From the NCBI GenBank assembly GCA_947503435.1, contig CANNDL010000006.1, positions 62,001-126,000 on the forward strand: a DNA stretch of 64,000 nt, given 5' to 3'. Position numbers and translations under genes: made by a program. The notes under the pieces were generated by a model. That model was not told the DNA's origin. It ran no database searches and saw only the letters and a list, made by a program, of their open reading frames with translations. Each line of letters starts with the position of its first letter. The first letter of the stretch is position 1. The stretch comes from an uncultured Kangiella sp. GTDB lineage: Bacteria; Pseudomonadota; Gammaproteobacteria; Enterobacterales; Kangiellaceae. Positions 8,868-18,879 of the stretch are shown here, in pieces.

Positions 8868-9890
8868 TTACGAAGCTCTTTTGAGCGATAAGCTTGCAAT
8901 ATCGATTAACGCTTGCTTATAAGTAGAATCCTGCAAAGTGCTTAACGCCTCTATTGCTTTATTAACTGCTTTTTCAGCTGCTTGATAGGTGTACTCAATA
9001 GCACCGGTTTGTTCAATAATGGCCATAACCTGTTCCATTTGCTCTAAACCGCCATTTTCAATAGCGTTACGGATTAGAATTTTGCCATTATCGTCGGTAT
9101 TTTCTAAAGCATGGATAAGCGGTAGAGTAGGTTTACCTTCTGCTAGGTCATCACCCACATTCTTACCCAAAGCTTCGGTGTCAGCGGCATAGTCTAAAGC
9201 ATCGTCGATCAATTGAAATGCAATACCAAGCTGCATACCGTATTCTTTTAGGGAGTTTTCAATTGCTTTATCGGCACCGCTAATGATTGCTGCTAGTTGT
9301 GTAGCTGCAGCGAACAAGATAGCAGTTTTACGCTCAATCACTTGATAGTAACTAGCTTCTGTGACATCGGGGTCATTCACATTCATTAGCTGCAGAACTT
9401 CACCCGCCGCTATTTGGTTGGTGGTATCGGATAACACGTCCATTACTCGCATTTCACCCACTTCCACCATCATTTGGAAAGCGCGGCTATACAGATAGTC
9501 TCCAACCAATACAGAGGCTTGGTTACCAAACATGGCATTAGCTGTCTCACGACCACGACGTAAGTCAGATTCATCCACTACGTCATCGTGTAATAGGGTA
9601 GCGGTATGGATCATTTCAATAACCGCAGCAAGAATTGACTGAGACTTTATTGAGTTTTCTTGATAATTCAATGCTTTAGTTGCTAGCAATAACAGCATAG
9701 GACGCAAGCGTTTGCCGCCAGCAGCGACGATATATTGGCCCACTTGATTAACCAAAACCACATCCGATTGGAGTCTATCTAAGATGATTTGATTAGTATT
9801 CTCAAATTCGCTATCTACTAAATTGCGGATTTCTTCAAGTGTCATAGTTGTCTTTGCTAGCATGGCTTTGTATTGCTGATTAATTATCAT
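8868..9890 (-). CDS. ispB: Octaprenyl (polyprenyl) diphosphate synthase
   Basis: A 340-residue trans-polyprenyl diphosphate synthase making the ubiquinone side chain. The first aspartate-rich motif is LLHDDVVDESDLRRG, the second is FQLIDDALDYAAD, and GGKRLRPM marks the isopentenyl-diphosphate site. I chose ATG 9890, which has GAGG at suitable spacing, over TTG 9905; a further internal ATG (MTLEEIRN) is possible. It is divergent from rplU, the classic gammaproteobacterial arrangement ispB / rplU-rpmA. The chain length (C40) is inferred from synteny with E. coli. Confidence 0.92.
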   Translation of the reverse strand: MIINQQYKAMLAKTTMTLEEIRNLVDSEFENTNQIILDRLQSDVVLVNQVGQYIVAAGGKRLRPMLLLLATKALNYQENSIKSQSILAAVIEMIHTATLLHDDVVDESDLRRGRETANAMFGNQASVLVGDYLYSRAFQMMVEVGEMRVMDVLSDTTNQIAAGEVLQLMNVNDPDVTEASYYQVIERKTAILFAAATQLAAIISGADKAIENSLKEYGMQLGIAFQLIDDALDYAADTEALGKNVGDDLAEGKPTLPLIHALENTDDNGKILIRNAIENGGLEQMEQVMAIIEQTGAIEYTYQAAEKAVNKAIEALSTLQDSTYKQALIDIASLSLKRAS

Positions 9891-10198
9891 TAAAATGCCT
9901 CGCAATCCTAGTGAGACTGGCGGATTGGGTCAAGCCTTATTTAGTTTAAAATTGCTTGAATATGGTGGATTTAATGCTGATCAGACCAATTTGGCCTGAA
10001 ATCGGGCAAAATTTTAAGAAAATCCTTATTTTTATTGGGTTTTTGTTATATAGCACTTGCCTGTAAAGCCCATTTCCCTTAAAATTCGCGCCCTCAAACG
10101 GTCTATCTCGTTTTTATACGGAAATAGGCTAATACAGTAAGTTGCATATTAACCATTCTGTTGAGAGATACAGAAAGGTCGTAAACCGGAGAATAAAT
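9891..10198. other. Divergent ispB/rplU intergenic region
   Basis: About 308 bp between two divergent genes. It holds one good sigma-70-type promoter candidate facing rplU (10057-10085) and AT-rich sequence with no coding potential. I saw no RNA gene or repeat. Confidence 0.6.
10057..10085 (+). promoter_or_regulatory. Candidate sigma-70 promoter for rplU-rpmA
   Basis: TTGCCT (10057-10062), a 17-nt spacer, then TAAAAT (10080-10085). This gives an untranslated leader of about 105 nt before the rplU ATG at 10199. Confidence 0.55.
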
Positions 10199-10774
10199 AT
10201 GTACGCAGTAATCAAAAGTGGTGGTAAACAACACCGCGTTAAAGCAGGCCAAGTAGTACGCTTAGAGAAAATCGAAGCGGAAACTGGTTCTAACATCGAT
10301 TTTGAAGAAGTATTGATGGTTGCTGATGGCGATAACGTGACTTTAGGTCAGCCATTGGTAGACGGCGCTACAGTAACGGCTGAAGTTGTCGCTCACGGTC
10401 GCGCTAAGAAAGTTAAAATCTTAAAGTTCAAGCGTCGTAAGCACCACATGAAGCAAATGGGCCATCGTCAATGGTTCACAGAAGTTAAAATTAGCGATAT
10501 CGTTTTAGGCGGCGCTAAGAAAAAAGCTCCAGCTAAAAAAGCAGCTCCTAAGAAAGCAGCCGCTAAAGCAGAAGGCGCTGACGATTTAACAAAACTTTCA
10601 GGCGTAGGTCCTGTACTAGCTAAGAAGCTAGTTGAAGGTGGCGTTACTTCTTTCGCTCAAATCGCAGCTTGGACTGATGCTGACGTTGTTGAGTTTGACG
10701 AGAAATTAAGTTTTAAAGGCCGTATCGAGCGTGAAGGCTGGATCGAGCAAGCAAAAGAATTAGCTAAAGGCTAA
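10199..10774 (+). CDS. rplU: 50S ribosomal protein L21 with fused C-terminal HhH-like domain
   Basis: The first ~103 residues are standard L21 ([19 protein letters not shown] ... [14 protein letters not shown]), which binds 23S rRNA. After the normal L21 end comes a Lys/Ala-rich linker ([20 protein letters not shown]) and then a ~65-residue domain with a helix-hairpin-helix look ([20 protein letters not shown], then [18 protein letters not shown]). The total is 191 residues against about 103 in E. coli. ATG 10199 is preceded by GGAG (10188-10191); the longer TTG start at 10142 is rejected. Similar L21 tails are known to me from alphaproteobacteria. The function of the tail is unknown; the fold suggests nucleic-acid contact. 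Confidence 0.93.
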   Translation: MYAVIKSGGKQHRVKAGQVVRLEKIEAETGSNIDFEEVLMVADGDNVTLGQPLVDGATVTAEVVAHGRAKKVKILKFKRRKHHMKQMGHRQWFTEVKISDIVLGGAKKKAPAKKAAPKKAAAKAEGADDLTKLSGVGPVLAKKLVEGGVTSFAQIAAWTDADVVEFDEKLSFKGRIEREGWIEQAKELAKG

Positions 10775-10788
10775 GAGGAGACTATAAG

Positions 10789-11043
10789 ATGGCTCATAAG
10801 AAAGCTGGTGGTAGTACTAAGAACGGTCGCGATTCGGAAAGTAAACGCCTTGGTGTGAAGCGCTACGGTGGTGAAGAAGTTTCTGCAGGCTCTATTATTG
10901 TTCGTCAACGTGGTACACGTTTCCACGCTGGTGCAAATGTTGGTTTAGGTCGTGACCACACTTTATTTGCAAAGGCTGACGGCAAAGTTAAATTCGAAGT
11001 TAAAGGTAAAAACAACCGTAAGTTTGTTTCTATCGAAGCTTAA
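10789..11043 (+). CDS. rpmA: 50S ribosomal protein L27
   Basis: An 84-residue L27 that begins [20 protein letters not shown], the conserved N-terminal arm that reaches the peptidyl-transferase centre. No N-terminal cleavage extension of the Firmicutes type is present. It is 14 nt behind rplU with an AGGAG site and is followed by a terminator. Confidence 0.97.
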   Translation: MAHKKAGGSTKNGRDSESKRLGVKRYGGEEVSAGSIIVRQRGTRFHAGANVGLGRDHTLFAKADGKVKFEVKGKNNRKFVSIEA

Positions 11044-11065
11044 TCGAATAAGCAAAGAATAAAAG

Positions 11066-11093
11066 AAGCCTCGGCAAATGTCGGGGCTTTTTT
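11066..11093 (+). terminator. Terminator after rpmA
   Basis: A 9-bp stem with two G-U wobbles (11066-11074 with 11081-11089, core GCCTCGG/TCGGGGC) and a T-run through 11093. It separates the ribosomal pair from obgE. Confidence 0.75.
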
Positions 11094-11120
11094 ATGAATA
11101 TATTAAAATTAATCACTTGA

Positions 11121-12380
<1,260 letters not shown>

Positions 12381-12452
12381 ATCCTAAAAATTTGATTTTT
12401 AAGGTGTTATTGATAACAATGAAAGGGATCAGTTAAGCGAAGAGGAAAAGGA

Positions 12453-13556
12453 TTGAGCGTTCGCTATCAGTATAAGGATACATTGCTATTAGATGCTAAC
12501 AATTCTGGTGAGCGTCTAATTGCTCTAATTCGGCTTACCATTTATAGCCTTATCGGCATAATTCCATTTGGTCTTTACTTTATCTTTGATGATAACCGGC
12601 CTGAGGTCATGATAAGTCTGGTTATCACTGTTTTTGTGGTAATTATAGCGGCATTAAGCTATCGGTTTATTAGTGCACAAACTAAAACGACTTATATTAG
12701 TTGGATCCTTACGAGTCTTGATATATCCGTTGTTACCTTGGTCTTATTATTAATTGCACTTTACAGCAACCCAGTGGTGGCCACTAACAGCTTAGTTATT
12801 TGGCAAGTATATGGTTTGGTTATTTTTACAACCACACTGCGTTTAAATTTACGGATTACTATCTTTGCAGGTTTGCTTAGTATTCTTGAGTATGCTGCTT
12901 TAACTTTATTTTTAGATTTTCGATTCCAGTTAGTTGATCTATCGATACAGTCTCAAGAGTACGGCATTTTCAGCTGGCCACTACAATTAGGAAGAATTGC
13001 AATATTAGCATTAATGACCTTTGTTGCAGCTGGTTTTGTCAGCCGAACTAGAAAATTGGTGATTTTTTCTGGAACCGATAGTTTAACGGGCTTAAAAAAC
13101 CGAGCTTACTTCGAACATGTGTTCCCAACTGAAGTTGCTAATTCAATTAAGTATTCGAGCCCCTTGTCAGTAGCTTTTCTCGACTTTGACCATTTTAAAA
13201 GTATTAACGATCAACACGGCCATGCGGTGGGCGATTCTGCTCTTCAGGCAGTATCTGATATCCTCGAAAAGCACACTCCCGAACCATTTAAAGTTGCCCG
13301 CTGGGGTGGTGAAGAGTTTGCTTTAATTTACCCTAGTCAAACTAAAGAAGAGGCTACTGCACTGGTTAACAAGATTCGCAGTGAATTATCATCTGGGGTA
13401 GAAGTAAGTCCAAAACTGTCGTTGAAATTAAAAGTCAGTGTTGGTATCGCAGAGTGTCCAATGGAACAAAAGGATCCGGTCAAGCTTATTAATCTTGCCG
13501 ATGATCGTATGCTTCAAGCAAAAAATGCTGGGCGTGATCAAGTTATTTATAAATAG
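12453..13556 (+). CDS. Membrane-bound diguanylate cyclase (GGDEF)
   Basis: A 367-residue protein with about six transmembrane helices in the first ~205 residues and a GGDEF domain behind them. The start is TTG (12453), supported by AGAGG seven bases upstream. The signature is ARWGGEEF, the substrate/metal region is VAFLDFDHFKSINDQHGHAVGD, and the domain ends with AGRDQV. The domain should make cyclic di-GMP from two GTP. The inhibitory I-site RxxD expected just before GGEEF is absent (the aligned residues read PEPF), so product inhibition through that site is unlikely. The membrane part probably senses a signal; it resembles no sensor domain I can name. Confidence 0.87.
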   Translation: MSVRYQYKDTLLLDANNSGERLIALIRLTIYSLIGIIPFGLYFIFDDNRPEVMISLVITVFVVIIAALSYRFISAQTKTTYISWILTSLDISVVTLVLLLIALYSNPVVATNSLVIWQVYGLVIFTTTLRLNLRITIFAGLLSILEYAALTLFLDFRFQLVDLSIQSQEYGIFSWPLQLGRIAILALMTFVAAGFVSRTRKLVIFSGTDSLTGLKNRAYFEHVFPTEVANSIKYSSPLSVAFLDFDHFKSINDQHGHAVGDSALQAVSDILEKHTPEPFKVARWGGEEFALIYPSQTKEEATALVNKIRSELSSGVEVSPKLSLKLKVSVGIAECPMEQKDPVKLINLADDRMLQAKNAGRDQVIYK

Positions 13557-13582
13557 CCTATTAGAATTGTTAGAAAGCGAGG

Positions 13583-13945
13583 CTAGAGTGGTTTATCTTG
13601 AATCATATGTAATATATTGCCTTCTGAATCTTTAAACGCACAAAGCCAGCTCTCTATTTCCATCGTTTTATGAATTATCATGGGCTCTTTAATAATCGTG
13701 ACTTGTTTGGATTTTAATTGCTGAAAATCATTGTCTAGATTGTCCGATTGATAGTAGATGAAAGCTTTCGATTCGTATTCGGGATTTTTGCCCAAATATA
13801 ACCTGGTACCATTACAATCAAAAAATGCCATATTTTGATCAGGGAATGACATGGTTAATTTCAACCCCAATGCATTTTTATAGAAATCAATGGCTCGTTC
13901 GATGTTGTCGACTTGCACATGGATTTGTTGAATCCCTGTAATCAT
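13583..13945 (-). CDS. VOC/glyoxalase superfamily protein
   Basis: A 120-residue vicinal-oxygen-chelate protein with two beta-alpha-beta-beta-beta modules. It begins MITGIQQIHVQVDNIERAIDFYKNALG and has FKDSEGNILHMIQ near the end, typical of the family. Members bind a metal and act as dioxygenases, glyoxalases, resistance proteins or binding proteins; the substrate cannot be told from sequence. It is divergent from the MarR gene (67 nt between starts), a common pairing that suggests MarR may control it. Confidence 0.82.
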   Translation of the reverse strand: MITGIQQIHVQVDNIERAIDFYKNALGLKLTMSFPDQNMAFFDCNGTRLYLGKNPEYESKAFIYYQSDNLDNDFQQLKSKQVTIIKEPMIIHKTMEIESWLCAFKDSEGNILHMIQDKPL

Positions 13946-14012
13946 GGCTTTAATCCTAGTGAGAACTGATATATAGTTAACATAAGTTAAATAATTACTT
14001 AAAACTTAACTG

Positions 14013-14453
14013 ATGTCAAATTTACCAATACCAGATGGAATGGCGGAAACCAATACCAACCTGCTTGCCAATGAGTTGCATTCTTTGGCGATATATTTGT
14101 TACGAGACGCTAGGAAAAGTGATTTAACTACTGGATTAACGCCAGAGCGTTTGTCGATTTTATCGATATTGGTTTATGTGGGTTCTAAAACGGTCAATGA
14201 ATTGGCTGAAATGGAGCAGGTTAGTGCGCCAGCTATTACCCGTATTGTTAAGAGTTTAGAAAAAGATGGTTATGTAATAAAAGCTAAATCTAAAACAGAC
14301 CAAAGAGTCGTGTTTGTTTCTGCGACTAGAAAGAGTAAAAGCTTAATGGAGCAGGCAAGATCGGAGCGGGTAGCTCGAATTGCTCCACAATTAAAGCACT
14401 TAACTGAAGAGCAAAAAGAAAGCTTTAGAGTGTTAGCTAAGTTGGTTTTTTAA
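14013..14453 (+). CDS. MarR family transcriptional regulator
   Basis: A 146-residue winged-helix regulator. The recognition region is VNELAEMEQVSAPAITRIVKSLEKDGYV and the wing is KTDQRVVFVSATRKS. MarR proteins bind palindromes as dimers and usually repress neighbouring genes, releasing DNA upon binding small phenolic or related compounds. It lies divergent from the VOC protein and its 3' end overlaps the convergent serine hydrolase gene by 17 nt. The ligand is unknown. Confidence 0.87.
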   Translation: MSNLPIPDGMAETNTNLLANELHSLAIYLLRDARKSDLTTGLTPERLSILSILVYVGSKTVNELAEMEQVSAPAITRIVKSLEKDGYVIKAKSKTDQRVVFVSATRKSKSLMEQARSERVARIAPQLKHLTEEQKESFRVLAKLVF

Positions 14454-15651
14454 TTAAACGATAAAGCGAACGGGTAGCCAAAAATAGTATAGTGAGCATT
14501 AGAAGAACGAACCCTGAAGCAATTAGAATAAAGGGTAGAGCATTTGGGCCAATTAAAAGGTAAGCAAGTGCTTCTGCTCCCAATTGCTCGCCATATTCAG
14601 AGTTAGTTAGTATTACATAGCCCCATTTCTTATCAGGATTTAAAGCGAAAAAGCCTGTAAACCCATGGTTATTACCGCCATGGCCATAAACTTCAACAAG
14701 GCCAGGAAGTTTCATTTCAAAAAAGCCCAAGGTGTACATCACTTCGGTCACAAGACTTTGACCGGTTCCAATTTGGGCAGTTAGCATTTCCTTTTGTTTC
14801 TCAGGGGACAGCAGATTTCCTTCCATTATAGAGACCATCCACTTAGAAAAGTCTTCTACATTGGTGATGAGCGAAGCAGCAGCAACATATACTCCAATAT
14901 TTCTTTTGTAATCAGAGAGCTGTTGATAATCAATTGCTTCCGAGTTTTTGTCGTATGGGTGTGCTTTTCGATCCGGAACAGGGTAGGACTCGATAAAAGT
15001 GCTAGCTTTCATATTTAGCGGTTGGGCAACCCATTCTTGGAAGGCGTTTTCCAAACCTTGCCAACTACCGCCATGAATATGTCTAAGCGTTTCTGCAAGA
15101 TATTGGTAACCCTCACCAGAGTACAAATAAGCTTCAGCTGGAGAGTGCTTAAATTCAAGTTTGTGGTCTTTTCTATCCCAGCGCCAATTTGGCCAGCCTG
15201 TTTGGTGACTTAAAGCCATTCTTGCCGTTATTTTTTTATAACGGGGATCATCTAGGTATTTGGCGGGATAATAATGAAATAGTGGCTTATCTAAGTCTAG
15301 TAAGCCTTTTTCAACATGTAGCATAACAAATGCTGAGAAAACCGGCTTTGATATAGATGCCGATTCAAATAAAGTTTGTTTGGTTATGGGCTTTTTTTGT
15401 TCTTTGTTAGCGAAACCTTTATATGATTCAAATACTAGCTTTCCTTCATTGATGACTCCAAAACTTAATCCAGGAATATCATATTGCTGCATTTTATTGC
15501 TAAGAAAGTCATTCAGTTCATCACTTTCGATACTTTGGCCAAAGTAAGACTGAATACCGCCTTCTGTTTTTGCAAGTTTAAATATGGCAAAACCAATAAT
15601 GACTAATAGGGCTGAAAAAATGATGAAGTTTTTTATAGAAAATATTCGCAT
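14437..15651 (-). CDS. Beta-lactamase-fold serine hydrolase, membrane anchored
   Basis: A 404-residue protein of the class C beta-lactamase/DD-peptidase/esterase superfamily. Residues about 8-27 are an N-terminal membrane anchor or signal and a second hydrophobic helix lies at about 372-395. The catalytic SxxK is S99-I-S-K102. YSGEGYQYL is the position of the Tyr motif (YxN written as YSG), and HGGNNHG supplies the third motif. These proteins are more often peptidases or esterases than antibiotic-degrading enzymes, so no resistance role is claimed. Its stop overlaps the MarR gene. Confidence 0.85.
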   Translation of the reverse strand: MRIFSIKNFIIFSALLVIIGFAIFKLAKTEGGIQSYFGQSIESDELNDFLSNKMQQYDIPGLSFGVINEGKLVFESYKGFANKEQKKPITKQTLFESASISKPVFSAFVMLHVEKGLLDLDKPLFHYYPAKYLDDPRYKKITARMALSHQTGWPNWRWDRKDHKLEFKHSPAEAYLYSGEGYQYLAETLRHIHGGSWQGLENAFQEWVAQPLNMKASTFIESYPVPDRKAHPYDKNSEAIDYQQLSDYKRNIGVYVAAASLITNVEDFSKWMVSIMEGNLLSPEKQKEMLTAQIGTGQSLVTEVMYTLGFFEMKLPGLVEVYGHGGNNHGFTGFFALNPDKKWGYVILTNSEYGEQLGAEALAYLLIGPNALPFILIASGFVLLMLTILFLATRSLYRLIKKPT

Positions 15652-15775
15652 TTAAATGTCCTTGAATGTTTTAATTCTATATTAACAACTTAAGTTAATT
15701 GATTTTTATTAGTTTTTTATCATGTCATAAAGATATCATTTTATAAAATGAGTAGTTCTATTTTTCACGAAACGC

Positions 15776-15811
15776 AAAAAGGCCGCGACTGGAAACCCAG
15801 TGCGGCCTTTT
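15776..15811 (-). terminator. Terminator of rpsT
   Basis: GGCCGC (15781-15786) plus ACTGG (15788-15792) pair with CCAGT (15797-15801) plus GCGGCC (15802-15807), with one bulged G and an AAAC loop. A5 on the plus strand gives the T-run on the minus strand, 40 nt after the rpsT stop. Confidence 0.88.
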
Positions 15812-15850
15812 AAATTCTTGCTAAGCTACTGTTAAATCTTTAAATATAGA

Positions 15851-16111
15851 TTAAAGCGCTTGGATGCGAGCGTTTAAACGGCTCTTATGACGTGCAGCTT
15901 TATTCTTGTGAATTAAGCCTTTATTTGCAGCTACGTCGATCATTGGTACAGCACGCTCATATGCAGATTGAGCTGCAGCTTTATCACCAGCTTCGATAGC
16001 GTAAACTACTTTCTTCATGTAGCTACGTAACATAGAGCGACGGCTAGCGTTGTGTTGACGACGGTTCTCAGATTGCTTTGCACGCTTTTTGGCAGATTTG
16101 ATGTTAGCCAA
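15851..16111 (-). CDS. rpsT: 30S ribosomal protein S20
   Basis: An 86-residue S20 ([21 protein letters not shown] start; [17 protein letters not shown] end), a basic helical primary 16S rRNA binding protein. It is divergent from murJ, the usual gammaproteobacterial order. A strong terminator follows. Confidence 0.97.
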   Translation of the reverse strand: MANIKSAKKRAKQSENRRQHNASRRSMLRSYMKKVVYAIEAGDKAAAQSAYERAVPMIDVAANKGLIHKNKAARHKSRLNARIQAL

Positions 16112-16352
16112 GGTGTTTCTCCTAAAAAGGTTTAACTAAAAAATACATAAATTTAAGGTCGCGAAATATACCTGTAATTGGCCATTTATTCAAGTTAAAT
16201 CCCTAATAAATAGTCAGAAATCATCACAAGTCTGTCAAATTAGGGCAATTTACTGGCAATTGGTTCATTTCACTGGTTAGGTCGTCCATTATCACTTAAA
16301 CTTGCGCCAGTTACACATAAATTATCAATAACTTAAGGCGTAAAGCCCGATA

Positions 16353-17900
16353 ATGGCAAATTTACTCAAATCCAGCACCATTGTTAGTTTTTGGACCATG
16401 CTTTCGCGTGTTCTGGGACTAGTGCGCGATATTGTAATTGCTAATCTTATCGGCGCAGAAGGCAAGTCAGATATTTTTCTATTGGCGCAAAAAATCCCTA
16501 ACTTTCTAAGGCGTTTATTTGCCGAAGGCGCTTTTGCCACAGCCTTTGTTCCCGTTTTTTCCGAGTATCATGAAAAACGCTCGAAAGAAGAAACATTAGC
16601 ATTGCTCAGTAAAGTTTCTGGAACTTTGGGTGCTGTATTGTTGGGCATTACCTTAGTCGGTGTCTTGGTACCACAAGGACTGATGGCTATCTTCGGCTCA
16701 GGCTTTTATTTTAATGCAGAATCTCCCGATAAATTTATACGTGCTTCTGAATTGCTGCGAATAACGTTCCCTTATATTTTCTTTATTTCATTAGTCGCTA
16801 TGTATAGCGCAGTAATGAATACGCTTGGGAAATTTGCGCTGCCAGCCTTTGCTCCAGTCTTGTTAAATGTTTCAATTATCGGTATGGCTATCTTTGCTGC
16901 GCCATATTTTCAAGAAGCGAATACCGCCTTGGCATGGGGTATCTTTATAGCAGGTGTTTTACAGCTTCTTTTATTAGTCCCATTTTTACGAAAACTTGGT
17001 TATTTACCAAAACCGCAATGGGCTTGGAAAGACAGTTCAGTAAGACGAATTATGAAGTTGATGTTACCCGTCATTCTTGGTGCTTCGGTAACGCAAATTA
17101 ATTTAGTCATTGATTCGCAAATTGCTTCGTTTTTAGAAGAGGGCAGTATTTCCTGGCTTTATTACTCGGATCGCATGCTTGAATTCCCATTAGGTATATT
17201 CGGCATTGCCATTGCTACGGTTTTATTACCAACCCTATCGAAATACTTCGCTAAAGACGATATGCAACACTTTACGGGCACTTTAGACTGGGGCCTGCGC
17301 ATGGTGCTGATGATCGGAATTCCAGCCGCTATCGGCCTGCTATGGTTGGCTGAACCGATAATGATTACCGTGTTTCAACACGGCGCTTTTGATGCCCATG
17401 ACTCTTATATGGCTGGACAAAGTTTACAAGCTTATTCATTGGGTTTAATTGCTTTTATGATGGTGAAAGTATTCCTAACCGGTTTTTATTCGCGCCAAGA
17501 TCCAAAAACACCAGTAAAGATTGGCTTGGTTGCCGTGGTGAGCAATATTGTTTTAAATCTTGCTCTGTTTAAACCATTTGGTCATGTGGGTTTAGCCGCT
17601 GCCACCAGTATTTCTGCTTTTATCAACGCCATCTTGCTGTATCGTTATTTGCATAAGCATGGGCAGTTACAGATTTCAAAATCAACCGCGATTTGGATTT
17701 TAAAGTTAAGCATTGCCAGTGGTTTGATCCTTGCTGGACTTTGGTATTTCGATTTTAGTATTGAGCAATGGCAAACCTGGAGTCGCCTCGAAGCGATAGG
17801 CATGATAACTGCTACTATTGGAGCGACGATTGCAGTCTATGGGGCGCTCTTAATTCTTATGGGTATTCGTCCAAAGCACTTCAAATTAAGCAACCTGTAG
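16353..17900 (+). CDS. murJ: Lipid II flippase MurJ
   Basis: A 515-residue, 14-helix MOP-superfamily transporter that flips lipid II across the inner membrane for peptidoglycan synthesis. Conserved text includes the N-terminal SFWTMLSRVLGLVRDIVIA, NFLRRLFAEGAFATAFVPV, and FGIAIATVLLPTLSKY. The length is typical. In many gammaproteobacteria ribF-ileS-lspA-fkpB-ispH follow murJ; here they are about 15 kb further on, and an EamA transporter gene follows at 6 nt instead. Confidence 0.96.
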   Translation: MANLLKSSTIVSFWTMLSRVLGLVRDIVIANLIGAEGKSDIFLLAQKIPNFLRRLFAEGAFATAFVPVFSEYHEKRSKEETLALLSKVSGTLGAVLLGITLVGVLVPQGLMAIFGSGFYFNAESPDKFIRASELLRITFPYIFFISLVAMYSAVMNTLGKFALPAFAPVLLNVSIIGMAIFAAPYFQEANTALAWGIFIAGVLQLLLLVPFLRKLGYLPKPQWAWKDSSVRRIMKLMLPVILGASVTQINLVIDSQIASFLEEGSISWLYYSDRMLEFPLGIFGIAIATVLLPTLSKYFAKDDMQHFTGTLDWGLRMVLMIGIPAAIGLLWLAEPIMITVFQHGAFDAHDSYMAGQSLQAYSLGLIAFMMVKVFLTGFYSRQDPKTPVKIGLVAVVSNIVLNLALFKPFGHVGLAAATSISAFINAILLYRYLHKHGQLQISKSTAIWILKLSIASGLILAGLWYFDFSIEQWQTWSRLEAIGMITATIGATIAVYGALLILMGIRPKHFKLSNL

Positions 17901-17906
17901 GCTTAT

Positions 17907-18788
17907 TTGAATATGCAAACCTCTTTCTGGCGTTTAATTCTTTTAGCCGTTATTGCGGTATTCTTAATGGCTTTAGTGCCAGTCACAATCAAGCTGATCC
18001 AAGTTAGTCCGTGGATGGTCGGATTCGTACGTTTATTAATTGCTGTAGTGGGACTTTATCTATTTGCAAAAGCTTGTAAGCAGTCCGTTTGGTCACAAAA
18101 ACAAAACTGGCTGCCCATTACGCTAATTGGTTTAACCTTTGCCATTCATTGGCTCACTTATTTTTACAGCATTCAATTTTCAACAGCCTCTATTGCAGCA
18201 ATCGGTGTTTCTACCTATGGCGCGCATTTGTTGCTATTGGGTTGGTGGTTTCATGGACAAAGGCCATCGCTATTTGAGTTCTTATGCGTCTCATTGGCTT
18301 TTGTTGGTGTTTTCTTTGTAGTGCCTGAGTTTTCATTGAAAAACGAAATGACGCTCGGTTTAGTATTGGGTGTACTTTCAGGTTTGCTCTACGCTTGCTT
18401 ACCAATCTTGCACCAAAAATATAAGCATATAAACAACCAGAGAAGGGCATTTGGGCAATTCTTTATTGCCATGTGGGTATTTGCTATATCGCTGCCTTTT
18501 TTGCCCGTAAAGGCTTTTGAGTTAAACAATGATGCGGTCATTGGCCTTGTAATCTTAGGTATCTTTAGCACGCTCATTGGCCATAGTTTATGGGTTAAAG
18601 TGACCACCGAGCTTAATCATGTTGTATCTTCGGTGGTTTATTATTTGTATGTTCCTATCACACTTTTATTAAGCTTTTTCGTATTAGACGAGCCTTTAAC
18701 CAGCAATAAACTTATAGGCGCCTCTCTTATCATTGTTGCTAACGTCGCAGGCTTAATCTATCGATCTAGAAGAATCCATAATCCATAG
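17907..18788 (+). CDS. EamA/DMT family transporter
   Basis: A 293-residue protein with about ten transmembrane helices in two EamA repeats (first repeat VPVTIKLIQVSPWMVGFVRLL; second LIGHSLWVKVTTELNHVVSSVVYYLYVPITLLLSFFVLDEP). It is a drug/metabolite-type exporter or permease of unknown substrate. The start is TTG 17907 (TAGG five bases upstream) or ATG 17913; the two differ by two residues. It lies 6 nt after murJ and is likely co-transcribed with it. Confidence 0.85.
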   Translation: MNMQTSFWRLILLAVIAVFLMALVPVTIKLIQVSPWMVGFVRLLIAVVGLYLFAKACKQSVWSQKQNWLPITLIGLTFAIHWLTYFYSIQFSTASIAAIGVSTYGAHLLLLGWWFHGQRPSLFEFLCVSLAFVGVFFVVPEFSLKNEMTLGLVLGVLSGLLYACLPILHQKYKHINNQRRAFGQFFIAMWVFAISLPFLPVKAFELNNDAVIGLVILGIFSTLIGHSLWVKVTTELNHVVSSVVYYLYVPITLLLSFFVLDEPLTSNKLIGASLIIVANVAGLIYRSRRIHNP

Positions 18789-18814
18789 CGGTTACATTTC
18801 TTTTTGCTTATTTC

Positions 18815-18863
18815 TTGACTATATAAAAAAATATATAGTAAGCTATATCTAAAGTTATATAGT
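18815..18863. promoter_or_regulatory. Two tandem 22-bp operator-like palindromes, likely PadR sites
   Basis: Copy 1 (18818-18839) is ACTATATA, a six-A spacer, then TATATAGT, a perfect inverted repeat. Copy 2 (18842-18863) is GCTATATC, spacer TAAAGT, then TATATAGT, an imperfect copy. They are separated by two bases. A -35-like TTGACT (18815-18820) touches copy 1. They sit immediately upstream of the two-gene operon that ends in a PadR regulator, so autoregulation is inferred. Confidence 0.65.
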
Positions 18864-18879
18864 GAGGCGTTGAGCAGAT

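Noticed and set aside
10142-10198. Longer L21 start at TTG 10142
   Set aside because: The extra 19 residues do not resemble L21, and ATG 10199 has GGAG at good spacing.
12384-12409. AT-rich inverted repeat after obgE (CCTAAAAAT/ATTTTTAAGG) as a terminator
   Set aside because: The stem is almost entirely A-T and lacks a T-run, so it is not a convincing terminator.
14437-15651. An antibiotic-resistance beta-lactamase
   Set aside because: SxxK and HGG are present but the Tyr motif reads YSG and the anchor helices point to an esterase or peptidase relative; resistance is not supported.
18834-18848. A -10 hexamer for the PadR operon
   Set aside because: Candidates TATAGT (18834) and TATATC (18844) are 13 and 23 nt from TTGACT, neither near 17, so no full promoter was called.
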